Assembly: GCF_041333735.1 (NCBI RefSeq)
Contig: NZ_JBGKFB010000001.1
Span: 1,243,501 to 1,307,500 of the forward strand
DNA from: Veillonella sp.
GTDB taxonomy: Bacteria; Bacillota; Negativicutes; Veillonellales; Veillonellaceae
Direction: 5' to 3'
Length of the DNA: 64,000 nt
Shown here: in pieces, positions 33,707 through 42,396 of the stretch
How positions within the stretch are numbered: position 1 is the stretch's first letter
Layout of the letters: every line of letters starts with the position of its first letter
Program-made: the position numbers and the translations under genes
The notes under the pieces: generated by a model
Told to the model about the DNA's origin: nothing
What the model saw: only the letters and a program-made list of their open reading frames with translations
The model's database searches: none

Positions 33707-36700
33707 ATGAGTCGTAAATTTAAAACTATGGACGGCAACCAAGCGGCTGCTCACGTTTCTTATGGTTTTACAGAAGTTGCTGCGATTTACCCAATCACTC
33801 CATCTTCCCCAATGCCAGAACACATTGACGAATGGGCTGCGTCTGGTCGTAAAAACATCTTCGGTAACACTGTTCAAGTTGTAGAAATGCAATCTGAAGC
33901 AGGTGCTGCTGCCGCAACTCACGGTTCTTTACAAGCTGGTGCATTAACAACAACTTTCACATCTTCCCAAGGTTTGTTATTGATGCTTCCTAACTTATAC
34001 AAAGTAGCAGGCGAATTACTTCCAGGTGTATTCCAAGTAGCTGCTCGTGCATTGGCTGCACACGCTTTGGCTATCTTCGGTGACCATCAAGACGTAATGG
34101 CTGCTCGTGCAGCTGGCTGCGCTATGCTTGCTGAATCCTCCGTACAAGAAGTAATGGACTTGTCCGCTGTAGCTCACTTAACAGCTATTAAAACTCGTGT
34201 ACCTTTCATCAACTTCTTCGACGGTTTCCGTACATCCCACGAAATTCAAAAAATCGAAATCTGGGACTATGAAGATTTAAAACCATTAGTTGACATGGAC
34301 GCTGTTAAAGCATTCCGTAAAAATGCTTTGAACCCAGATGCTCCTGTAACTCGTGGTACTGCAGAAAACCCTGACGTTTACTTCCAACATCGTGAAGCAT
34401 CCAACAAATTCTACTTGAACGTTCCTGACGTTGTAGAACACTACATGAACGAAGTTAACAAATTGGCTGGTACTAACTACCAATTGTTCAACTACCATGG
34501 TGCTCCTGATGCAACTGACGTAATCGTAACTATGGGTTCCTCCGCTCAAGTAGTTCAATCCACTGTTGACTACTTAAACAAATTGGGCCGCAAAGTTGGT
34601 TTCATCAACGTTCACTTGTTCCGTCCATTCGCAACAGATCGTTTGTTGAAAGCTCTTCCTCAAACAGTAGAACGCATTGCAGTTCTTGACCGTACTAAAG
34701 AACCAGGCGCTTTGGCTGAACCATTGTTCTTGGACGTACAAGCTGCTGTAATCGACGGTGGCCGTAACGTAAAAGTTATCGCTGGTCGTTATGGTTTGAG
34801 CTCCAAAGACGTTATCCCTGCAGACATCGTAGCTGTATTCGATAACTTGGCTGCTGAAAACGGCAAGAAATTCTTCACATTGGGTATCAATGATGATGTT
34901 ACATTCTTGTCCTTAGATCGTGCTGAAGGCGTAGAAGTTGAAACTCCTGGTTTGACTGAATGTAAATTCTGGGGCTTCGGTTCTGACGGTACTGTAGGTG
35001 CGAATAAATCCGCTATCAAAATCATCGGTGACCACACTGACATGTATGCTCAAGCATACTTCGACTACGACTCCAAAAAATCTGGTGGCGTAACAATGTC
35101 TCACCTTCGTTTTGGTAAAAACCCAATCAACTTGCCTTACTTGATTACTGAACCTCAATTCGTAGCATGTCACCGTCAATCTTACGTACATGAATACGAC
35201 TTGATCCGCGGCATCAAAAAAGGTGGTACATTCTTATTGAACTGTACTTGGTCTCCTGAAGAATTAGACGAACATTTACCTGCTAAATTACGTCGTCAAA
35301 TCGCAGAAAAAGAATTGAACTTCTACATTATCAATGCTGCGAAAATCGCTTCCGAAATCGGTTTGGGCGGTCGTATCAACATGGTAACTCAAGCTGCATT
35401 CTTCAAATTGACTGAAATCATCCCTGTAGATGATGCTGTTAAATACCTTAAAGAATCCGTAGTAACTTCTTACGGTAAAAAAGGTCAAAACATCGTTGAC
35501 ATGAACAACGCTGCTATCGATCAAGGCGTTAACGCTTTGGTAAAAGTAGATGTTCCTGCTAGCTGGAAAGACGCTGTTGATGACGGCAATCACGCAGTTA
35601 AACCTGGTTGCGAATCTTGCCCATCCTTCGTTCAAAATATTGCACAACCAATCAATGCACAAGCTGGTTATGATCTTCCTGTATCCACATTCTCTGGTTA
35701 CGAAGATGGTACATTACCTGCTGGTACTGCTAAATACGAAAAACGCGGTCCTGCATTGTTCGTTCCAAAATGGTTACCAGAAAACTGTATCCAATGTAAC
35801 CAATGTTCCTTCGTATGTCCACATGCTACAATTCGTCCAATCTTGGCAACTGAAGCAGAAGTGGCTGCAGCTCCAGAACATTTCGATACAATCCCTGCAT
35901 TGGGCGCTAAAGACCTTCAATTCCGTATCGCTGTATCCCCATTAGATTGCTTGGGTTGCGGTAACTGTGTTGATATCTGTCCAGCTCCTAAGGGCAAAGC
36001 TATCGTAATGACTTCCATCGATTCCGAAATCGAACAAGCTGAAGCATGGAACTACGGTGTTAACCTTCCTGTAAAAGAAAACCCTATGAAGAAGGAAACT
36101 GTTAAAGGTTCCCAATTCGAACAACCATTGTTCGAGTTCTCCGGTGCTTGCGCAGGTTGTGGTGAAACTCCTTACGCTAAATTGTTAACTCAATTGTTCG
36201 GCGACCGCATGATGATTGCCAATGCAACTGGTTGTTCCTCCATCTGGGGTGCATCCATGCCTGCATCTCCATACACAACTAACCAACAAGGTCAAGGTCC
36301 TTCCTGGGCAAACTCCTTGTTCGAAGACAATGCTGAGTATGGTTATGGTATGTACATCGGCGTTAAGAAAATTCGTCAACAATTAGTAGAATTAGCTTCT
36401 AAAGCTGTAGAAACTGCTACAGGCGAATTGAAAGAAGCTTTGGAACAATGGATCGAATTCGCTAACCTTGGTGCAGCAACTCGTCAACGTTCCGAACGTT
36501 TAGTAGCAGCTATCGAAGCTGAAGGTGCTACAACTCCAGAATTGAAAGAAATTCTTGAGAAAAAACAATTCTTGATCAAACGTTCCCACTGGATCTTCGG
36601 TGGTGACGGTTGGGCATACGATATCGGCTTCGGCGGTGTTGACCATGTATTAGCTTCTGGCGAAGACATCAACATCTTCGTATTCGATACTGAAGTATAC

Positions 36701-37243
36701 TCCAACACTGGTGGTCAAGCTTCCAAATCCACTAACGTAGCAGCAGTTGCTCAATTCGCAGCTTCTGGTAAACGTACTAAGAAAAAAGACCTTGGCATGA
36801 TGGCTATGTCTTATGGTTATGTATACGTAGCACAAGTAGCTATGGGTGCAGATAAAAACCAATTGATGAAAGCTGTTGCAGAAGCTGAAGCATATCCAGG
36901 TCCTTCCTTGATCATCGCTTACAGCCCATGTATCAACCATGGTATCAAAGCTGGTATGGGTAAAGCTCAAGAAGAACAACGTAAAGCAGTTGCAGCTGGT
37001 TACTGGGATCTTTACAGATACAACCCTCAACTTAAAGAAGAAGGTAAAAATCCATTCTCCTTGGATTCCAAAGAACCAACTGAAAGCTTCCAAGACTTCC
37101 TTAAAGGTGAAGTTCGTTACGCTTCCTTGGCTAAAGCAGCTCCAGATGTTGCAGAAGAATTGTTCGCTAAAACTGAAAAAGACGCTAAAGAACGTCGCTT
37201 AAGCTATGTTCGCTTACAAAAAGGTTTCGAAGACGTAAAATAA
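33707..37243 (+). CDS. Pyruvate:ferredoxin (flavodoxin) oxidoreductase, single-chain
   Basis: Oxidative decarboxylation of pyruvate to acetyl-CoA with reduction of ferredoxin; oxygen-sensitive and central to anaerobes. 1178 residues in one chain. Order: pyruvate-binding domain I (VSYGFTEVAAIYPITPSSPM), domain II/III, a two-cluster ferredoxin domain with CIQCNQCSFVCP (about residue 690) and CLGCGNCVDICPAP (about 745), and the TPP domain with the proximal cluster ligands CAGCGETPY and the diphosphate motif GDGWAYDIGFGG. Codon use is highly biased towards a few codons, as expected of a very highly expressed gene. A ribosome site AAGGAGG precedes the ATG. Often named nifJ or por in annotations. 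Confidence 0.96.
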   Translation: MSRKFKTMDGNQAAAHVSYGFTEVAAIYPITPSSPMPEHIDEWAASGRKNIFGNTVQVVEMQSEAGAAAATHGSLQAGALTTTFTSSQGLLLMLPNLYKVAGELLPGVFQVAARALAAHALAIFGDHQDVMAARAAGCAMLAESSVQEVMDLSAVAHLTAIKTRVPFINFFDGFRTSHEIQKIEIWDYEDLKPLVDMDAVKAFRKNALNPDAPVTRGTAENPDVYFQHREASNKFYLNVPDVVEHYMNEVNKLAGTNYQLFNYHGAPDATDVIVTMGSSAQVVQSTVDYLNKLGRKVGFINVHLFRPFATDRLLKALPQTVERIAVLDRTKEPGALAEPLFLDVQAAVIDGGRNVKVIAGRYGLSSKDVIPADIVAVFDNLAAENGKKFFTLGINDDVTFLSLDRAEGVEVETPGLTECKFWGFGSDGTVGANKSAIKIIGDHTDMYAQAYFDYDSKKSGGVTMSHLRFGKNPINLPYLITEPQFVACHRQSYVHEYDLIRGIKKGGTFLLNCTWSPEELDEHLPAKLRRQIAEKELNFYIINAAKIASEIGLGGRINMVTQAAFFKLTEIIPVDDAVKYLKESVVTSYGKKGQNIVDMNNAAIDQGVNALVKVDVPASWKDAVDDGNHAVKPGCESCPSFVQNIAQPINAQAGYDLPVSTFSGYEDGTLPAGTAKYEKRGPALFVPKWLPENCIQCNQCSFVCPHATIRPILATEAEVAAAPEHFDTIPALGAKDLQFRIAVSPLDCLGCGNCVDICPAPKGKAIVMTSIDSEIEQAEAWNYGVNLPVKENPMKKETVKGSQFEQPLFEFSGACAGCGETPYAKLLTQLFGDRMMIANATGCSSIWGASMPASPYTTNQQGQGPSWANSLFEDNAEYGYGMYIGVKKIRQQLVELASKAVETATGELKEALEQWIEFANLGAATRQRSERLVAAIEAEGATTPELKEILEKKQFLIKRSHWIFGGDGWAYDIGFGGVDHVLASGEDINIFVFDTEVYSNTGGQASKSTNVAAVAQFAASGKRTKKKDLGMMAMSYGYVYVAQVAMGADKNQLMKAVAEAEAYPGPSLIIAYSPCINHGIKAGMGKAQEEQRKAVAAGYWDLYRYNPQLKEEGKNPFSLDSKEPTESFQDFLKGEVRYASLAKAAPDVAEELFAKTEKDAKERRLSYVRLQKGFEDVK

Positions 37244-37270
37244 TTCGTTATTTAACGACTAAGAACTAAT

Positions 37271-37303
37271 AAGAGGCACCCTCTCGAGGGTGCCTCTTTT
37301 GTA
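37271..37303 (+). terminator. Terminator of por
   Basis: Perfect hairpin AAGAGGCACCCTC / GAGGGTGCCTCTT followed by T. From there to 37515 only AT-rich DNA is seen. Confidence 0.93.
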
Positions 37304-37515
37304 TATAAAATTATATCTTCCATATATTTGGGCCTATCTTACATTAATATGGGCACGCCATGACTATGTTATTCCTATGTTACGAATACTTTTACCATAG
37401 GTAATATACTAGGAATTTGATATAATATTAGATAGTTATGTAGTTATACGTAAGTATATTGCATTGATACATTGATAGATAACAAGGTAAATTTAATCGT
37501 AATATAGAGGTGCTT

Positions 37516-39132
37516 ATGGCTAAGGATAACCAACAGATCACAACAGATGATATGCAACAAACAATATATAAAGAGTTAGGCTATAAATCCTATCCATTTC
37601 CATTTACAACACCTGCGTATTTAGAAGCGTATGGTACACTTGTAGGACTTAATACTCCGCCCGCAAAGACAGCTCGTGTCCTTGAATTAGGCGCAACCTA
37701 TGGTGGAAATATCATCTCTCAAGCTGTACATAATCCAGAAGCGACCTTTGTTGGTATTGAGCTTTCCCAAGATCAAGTAGAGAAGGGGAATAAAATTATT
37801 AGTGATGCTAAGTTGGATAATGTATCTCTAATTCAAGGGGATATTATGAACTTTGATGAGACTCTAGGGACCTTTGATTACATCATCGCTCATGGTTTTT
37901 ACTCTTGGATTAGGGATGAGATGAAGGATAAATTGCTTGATATTATATCCCATCATTTGGCTGATAATGGCATTGCCTATGTATCTTATAATACATATCC
38001 TGGCTGGCATACGATGGAAGAGGTACGTCAGCTCATGCTATTTGCTAATCGTGGTCATGATGAATTAACACATAAAGAAAAGGTATTGCGTGGTAAGACT
38101 GTGGGCAGCTTAGTAGGTTCTCAAATTCTTAATTATGACAACCTTAAAGATCGTAATAGTAAATTCTTAGGTGCTTTGCGTTCTGTTATGCAAAAAGATG
38201 ATTATTATGTAGGTCATGACCATTTAGAACCTCATAATGATCCATGCTATTTTTACCAATTTAACGATCATTTGAAGGCCCATAATCTAGCGTATGCATG
38301 TGATGCAGATTTAACATTGTCTATGGTTCGTACCTATGATGAAAGTATCGCAGATAAGCTTGAAAAACTAGCTCCTAATAGCCAAGTAGATCAAGAACAA
38401 TATTTAGACTTTATGCTTGACACAACATTCCGTAAGTCTATTATTTGTAAAGCAGATGCTGCAAAGAATATTAGCTATGATGTAGCTAATCCTGAAAAGG
38501 TGAATACAGTACCTGTACGTACTATTGTGAATAGTTTTGTATTCCAAATACTCTTTGATGAAGAAGCGTTAGAAATGTTTGATAATGGGCTCGTAAAAGA
38601 TACATTCCAAGCGCTTATTAAAGATGGTGGTACGTTCAATATGATTGAAGCTCTCGCCATTCTAAAAGCCGCTCACGATGCTGCTAATGACTCTGAAGAT
38701 GATTTAGAACCAGCTGTATGTAGCTTATATAAAGCTATTGTTGAACATATGGTACGCGGTGGTATTCGCTTCTACAAAACATTCCCTGATAAACAGGAAT
38801 ATATGGAAGGTCTATCCTATGTACCAGCACGTTTTACAAACTTTGTGAAAGCTATTGCTGACGGTGGTAGCGAATATATTTATGGTGCAAACATGTTCAA
38901 TGATGCCATTGGTGATATTTCCGAAGAGGATTTATTGTTCATGGAATTGTTGAATAAACCTAAAGCTAAATCTACATTGATCAAGAAGATTAAGGATTCT
39001 CTCTTTAGAGCTGATAAGGCCCAAACTGGTAAGCATCAAAATGCTATGGCGGAAGCCTTCTATAATGAATTAACCAAGCGTATGGAGCAATTAGGCTTTA
39101 TTAGAAGTAAGAAAACTGATGGTCTTTCATAA
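37516..39132 (+). CDS. SAM-dependent methyltransferase with methyltransferase regulatory domain
   Basis: 538 residues. Residues 40-190 are a class I SAM methyltransferase: RVLELGATYGGNI is motif I, the acidic GIELSQ binds the ribose, and NVSLIQGDIMNF and FDYIIAHGFYSWI follow. The middle (about 220-330) matches the 'methyltransferase regulatory' region that accompanies such enzymes (DDYYVGHDHLEPHNDPCYFY), and the C-terminus is a helical domain. The ATG at 37516 with AGAGG just upstream is preferred over GTG 37510. Substrate unknown; related proteins are described as cell-surface or small-molecule methylases without firm proof. It stands alone between two terminators. Confidence 0.82.
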   Translation: MAKDNQQITTDDMQQTIYKELGYKSYPFPFTTPAYLEAYGTLVGLNTPPAKTARVLELGATYGGNIISQAVHNPEATFVGIELSQDQVEKGNKIISDAKLDNVSLIQGDIMNFDETLGTFDYIIAHGFYSWIRDEMKDKLLDIISHHLADNGIAYVSYNTYPGWHTMEEVRQLMLFANRGHDELTHKEKVLRGKTVGSLVGSQILNYDNLKDRNSKFLGALRSVMQKDDYYVGHDHLEPHNDPCYFYQFNDHLKAHNLAYACDADLTLSMVRTYDESIADKLEKLAPNSQVDQEQYLDFMLDTTFRKSIICKADAAKNISYDVANPEKVNTVPVRTIVNSFVFQILFDEEALEMFDNGLVKDTFQALIKDGGTFNMIEALAILKAAHDAANDSEDDLEPAVCSLYKAIVEHMVRGGIRFYKTFPDKQEYMEGLSYVPARFTNFVKAIADGGSEYIYGANMFNDAIGDISEEDLLFMELLNKPKAKSTLIKKIKDSLFRADKAQTGKHQNAMAEAFYNELTKRMEQLGFIRSKKTDGLS

Positions 39133-39191
39133 TCTATCGCTAGAATTCTAAGAACATATTTTAGGGTTCATATAATCTTCAGAATGAACAT

Positions 39192-39248
39192 AAAACCCAT
39201 TACACTTATAACATTTATGTGTATTAAGTAGTAATGGGTTTTTGTTTT
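39192..39248 (+). terminator. Terminator after the methyltransferase gene
   Basis: AAAACCCATTAC (39192-39203) pairs with GTAATGGGTTTT (39231-39242), then a T-rich tract. Confidence 0.88.
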
Positions 39249-39365
39249 ATATAATTTAGTTTAATCTTTTTTAATAATTATTACATTTAGTTATTTAATA
39301 TTGCCAAAAAAGTATAGTAAATCGATAAAATTAATGAGAAATAAATGAACCATATATGAAAAGTG

Positions 39366-39420
39366 TGGTATACTATGTATGGGTATTTTTGTGAACATCA
39401 TCCGATGTGTTGTGGATGAT
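39366..39420 (+). promoter_or_regulatory. Extended -10 promoter and dyad upstream of the WYL regulator
   Basis: TGgTATACT (39366-39374) is an extended -10. Just downstream of the expected start point is a perfect 7-bp inverted repeat, ATCATCC (39397-39403) and GGATGAT (39414-39420), with a 10-base spacer; this suits autoregulation. The rest of 39249-39481 is AT-rich with nothing else visible. Confidence 0.5.
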
Positions 39421-39481
39421 ATTATAAATTGTATTAGTTACAATGTTGTTTTTATTGTATTATTTGTAAAAGGAGTCTTTT

Positions 39482-40510
39482 ATGGCATCTAAGAAGGCCG
39501 TTCTAGTATATATACTAGAGATCCTGAAAAGTGAAACGGATGCTAATCATACTTTATCTCAAGAGGAGATTCGCAGTATATTAGCCGAGCGGTACGAGGT
39601 ATCCGTCGATCGGAAGACCTTAGGCCGTCATTTAAATGATTTATATGAATCTGGTGATTTTGGTATTCAATGTGAAGAGTCTGCCGTAGGAGCAGATGGT
39701 ACTATTCGCCGTACTGATTTCTATATGATTCATACCTTTGAAGATTCAGAATTGAGATTATTAATTGACGGTATTTTGGCATCTCGTCATATTACCGCAT
39801 CTCAACGTAAGGATTTAATTAGTCGTGTTGCTAAATTGGGTAGCTCTCATTTCAAGCCCCATGGTATTGATATTGAAAGTGCTACGGGTTACCTTCATAG
39901 AAGTCAGGACTTATTCCTTAACATTGATCTCATAGAAGAAGCAATACAAAAGGGGAGAAAAATTTCCTTGGCTTATTGCCAACCTGACGTGGATAAACGT
40001 TTACATATTAATCTTGGTCCAGATAATAAGGAGCGAAAGTATGTATTCAATCCATTCCAACTAGTTATGAATCGGGGACATTATTACCTAGTTGGGAACC
40101 ACGAAAATTATGATGACATGTCTACATTACGTGTCGATCGAATTGCACATATTACGGTGCTTAGCGAACGTAGAAAACCTTTACGGGAGATAAAGGGCTA
40201 TCATCAGCAACGCACCTTTAATGTGTCACAATATGTAAAAGAACATATCTACATGTTCGGCGGTGAATCCGTTACCGTAAGCTTTAAGGCGAAGCGCTCC
40301 ATTGTAAATCAAATTTTAGATTGGTTCGATGGGAATGTAGAATTCACTAACGTTACATCTGATGACGTTGTATGCCGTGTACGTGTTAATCATGATGCCT
40401 TCAAGTATTGGGCCCTTCAATATATGCAAAGTGTGAAAGTACTTTCACCAGCATCCTTAGTAGCAGAAGTAAAAGAAGCTATTAAGGAAGGCCTAGAACA
40501 ATACTCATAA
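39482..40510 (+). CDS. WYL-domain transcriptional regulator
   Basis: 342 residues. The N-terminal 70 residues form a winged helix of the HTH_11 kind (TLSQEEIRSILAERYEVSVD, then RKTLGRHLNDLYESG). The C-terminal half is a WYL domain: KISLAYC, KYVFNPFQLVMNRGHYYLVG with the family's core pattern, and TLRVDRIAHITVL. WYL regulators bind nucleic-acid ligands or single-stranded DNA and often control defence or stress genes. The gene is alone, with the putP gene convergent behind a terminator. Targets are not evident. Confidence 0.88.
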   Translation: MASKKAVLVYILEILKSETDANHTLSQEEIRSILAERYEVSVDRKTLGRHLNDLYESGDFGIQCEESAVGADGTIRRTDFYMIHTFEDSELRLLIDGILASRHITASQRKDLISRVAKLGSSHFKPHGIDIESATGYLHRSQDLFLNIDLIEEAIQKGRKISLAYCQPDVDKRLHINLGPDNKERKYVFNPFQLVMNRGHYYLVGNHENYDDMSTLRVDRIAHITVLSERRKPLREIKGYHQQRTFNVSQYVKEHIYMFGGESVTVSFKAKRSIVNQILDWFDGNVEFTNVTSDDVVCRVRVNHDAFKYWALQYMQSVKVLSPASLVAEVKEAIKEGLEQYS

Positions 40511-40511
40511 T

Positions 40512-40553
40512 AAAAGAGCTAGTTGATCGGTGAATCAACTAGCTCTATTTTTA
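40512..40553. terminator. Terminator between the WYL gene and putP
   Basis: AAAAGAGCTAGTTGAT (40512-40527) pairs with ATCAACTAGCTCT (40534-40546), then T5. It lies between convergent genes and may serve both. Confidence 0.9.
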
Positions 40554-40585
40554 TATATGTAATTTTCAAATGTACGATTTCTAAT

Positions 40586-42073
40586 TTATAGAACGTGCAT
40601 TTTTTCTGCTTCTCGGTAATCCTTAAGGACTGGACGAGGCGGTAATTTGCCCATGATACTCACTACGTAGATTGCGATGGAAGAGAAGATGAAGCCTGGC
40701 ACGATTTCGTAAAGACCAAGGAATCCAAATTGTTTCCAAATGAGTACTGTTAAACCACCTACGACGATACCAGCAATACAACCATGATGTGTCATACGTT
40801 TCCAGAATAAGGAGAACAAGATGGCTGGACCAAAGGCGGCACCAAAGCCTGCCCATGCATAGGCAACCATTGTTAAGATGTAGCTATCAGGGTCCATCGC
40901 CATATAGATGGCAATCAATGCTACGATAAGTACTACGATACGACTTACGAGTACTAATTCCTTATCACTTGCTTTAGGATGAATGATATTGGCATAGAAG
41001 TCGTTAGAAATAGCAGAAGCTGTTACTAATAACTGTGCAGATGCGGTACTCATAATAGCTGCGAGTACTGCAGACCAGATGAGACCTGCTACAAATGGTG
41101 TAAAGAGACGTTCTGTCATGATGAGGAATACAGTTTCCGCATCAGTGCCTACTAAAACATCAGGCAACATGTATACGTGACCGATGAGGCCAACTGCAAT
41201 GGCCGCCATAAGGGATAAGATAACCCAAACCATGGCGATATTTGTAGATTTCTTAAGCTCTTTCGCATCAGAGATAGCCATGAATCTTACGAGGATATGA
41301 GGTTGACCGAAGTAACCAAGACCCCAACCAAGAGAAGAAATTAAGCCGATAGCCCATGTGAACCAGTCGGATGGATCACCAAATAAGCTAAGTCCTTGCG
41401 GGAACTCATGTTGAATGAGTTGGAATGTTTCAATAGGGCCACCCATAAACATGGCAGCCGTAATTGGTACTGCTAAGATAGCAAAGAACATTAATGCCCC
41501 TTGTATACAGTCTGTCCAAGATACAGCGAGGAAGCCACCGAGGAATGTATAGAATACGACGATGCCTGCTGTAATAAAGAGAGACACTGTGTAATCAAGA
41601 CCAAAGATGGTATTGAACAACTTGCCACCTGCTACAAAGCCTGATGATGTATATATCAAGAAGAAAATCAAGATAAACAAGGCGGAAATGACAGCTACCG
41701 AATGGGATTGGTCGTGGAAACGATTCTTCAAGTAATCCGGTAAGGTTAAACTGTCGCTGGCAACCTCTGTATGGTTACGCAAGCGTCTAGAAACGAATTT
41801 CCAGTTCGCCCATGTACCCAATGTGAGGCCTACGGCAATCCATACACCAGAAATCCCCGTAGTATACGCTAGACCCGGTACACCCATGAGCATCCAACCA
41901 CTCATATCTGATGCTTCCGCACTAAGTGCTGTAATCCATGGTCCTAGTTGTCGGCCACCGAGGATGTAATCACCAATGCTATTAGATTTCCTGTAATAGT
42001 AGACCCCGATATACATCATGAGTCCTAGGTATAAGGCAAAGGCGATTATAATCATTAAGTTGTCTTGTGTCAT
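40586..42073 (-). CDS. putP: Sodium/proline symporter
   Basis: 495 residues, sodium:solute symporter family with about 13 membrane helices. PutP-like features: GGRQLGPWITALSAEASDMSGW-type N-terminal core (Ser-Ala-Glu-Ala-Ser-Asp-Met), GLTLGTWANWKFVSRRLR, FLGGFLAVSWTDCIQG and AYAWAGFGAAFGPAI. The N-terminal sodium-binding region is intact, so it should import proline with sodium. The ribosome site AAGGAGG is seen on the minus strand at about 42086-42092 and a TATAAT at 42116-42121 (complement). It is divergent from recQ. Confidence 0.92.
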   Translation of the reverse strand: MTQDNLMIIIAFALYLGLMMYIGVYYYRKSNSIGDYILGGRQLGPWITALSAEASDMSGWMLMGVPGLAYTTGISGVWIAVGLTLGTWANWKFVSRRLRNHTEVASDSLTLPDYLKNRFHDQSHSVAVISALFILIFFLIYTSSGFVAGGKLFNTIFGLDYTVSLFITAGIVVFYTFLGGFLAVSWTDCIQGALMFFAILAVPITAAMFMGGPIETFQLIQHEFPQGLSLFGDPSDWFTWAIGLISSLGWGLGYFGQPHILVRFMAISDAKELKKSTNIAMVWVILSLMAAIAVGLIGHVYMLPDVLVGTDAETVFLIMTERLFTPFVAGLIWSAVLAAIMSTASAQLLVTASAISNDFYANIIHPKASDKELVLVSRIVVLIVALIAIYMAMDPDSYILTMVAYAWAGFGAAFGPAILFSLFWKRMTHHGCIAGIVVGGLTVLIWKQFGFLGLYEIVPGFIFSSIAIYVVSIMGKLPPRPVLKDYREAEKMHVL

Positions 42074-42280
42074 GCCTATATAAGACCTCCTTAGGTTTAA
42101 TTTGTATTCTATAGTATTATAAATAATTCCTATTGTACCATATATTAGCGCTTTAGAGTGTAAAAATTTCGTGATATTACGTAGTTTCTATTCAAATTTT
42201 AAAGATTAGTTTTCTACATATGCATTAGACGTTGGACTAATAAATCGTTTATACTAATAAGCCCAATGGCATATGAAATA

Positions 42281-42336
42281 TGTTAAAATATAAGAATGGA
42301 AAAACGATATTTCGTGTTTTGTATACGAAATTTCGT
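42281..42336 (+). promoter_or_regulatory. Extended -10 promoter followed by two tandem palindromes upstream of recQ
   Basis: TGtTAAAAT (42281-42289) is an extended -10. Behind it lie ACGATATTTCGT (42304-42315) and the perfect palindrome ACGAAATTTCGT (42325-42336), spaced exactly 21 bases, two helical turns. A half site ATTTCGT is at 42166-42172. Position just after the start point suits a repressor. The remaining part of 42074-42396 is AT-rich. Confidence 0.5.
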
Positions 42337-42396
42337 CATTGATAGTCGTAATTATGGTCTTGTATGTATATTTCTGGAACGTGAAAGGAGGTACCT

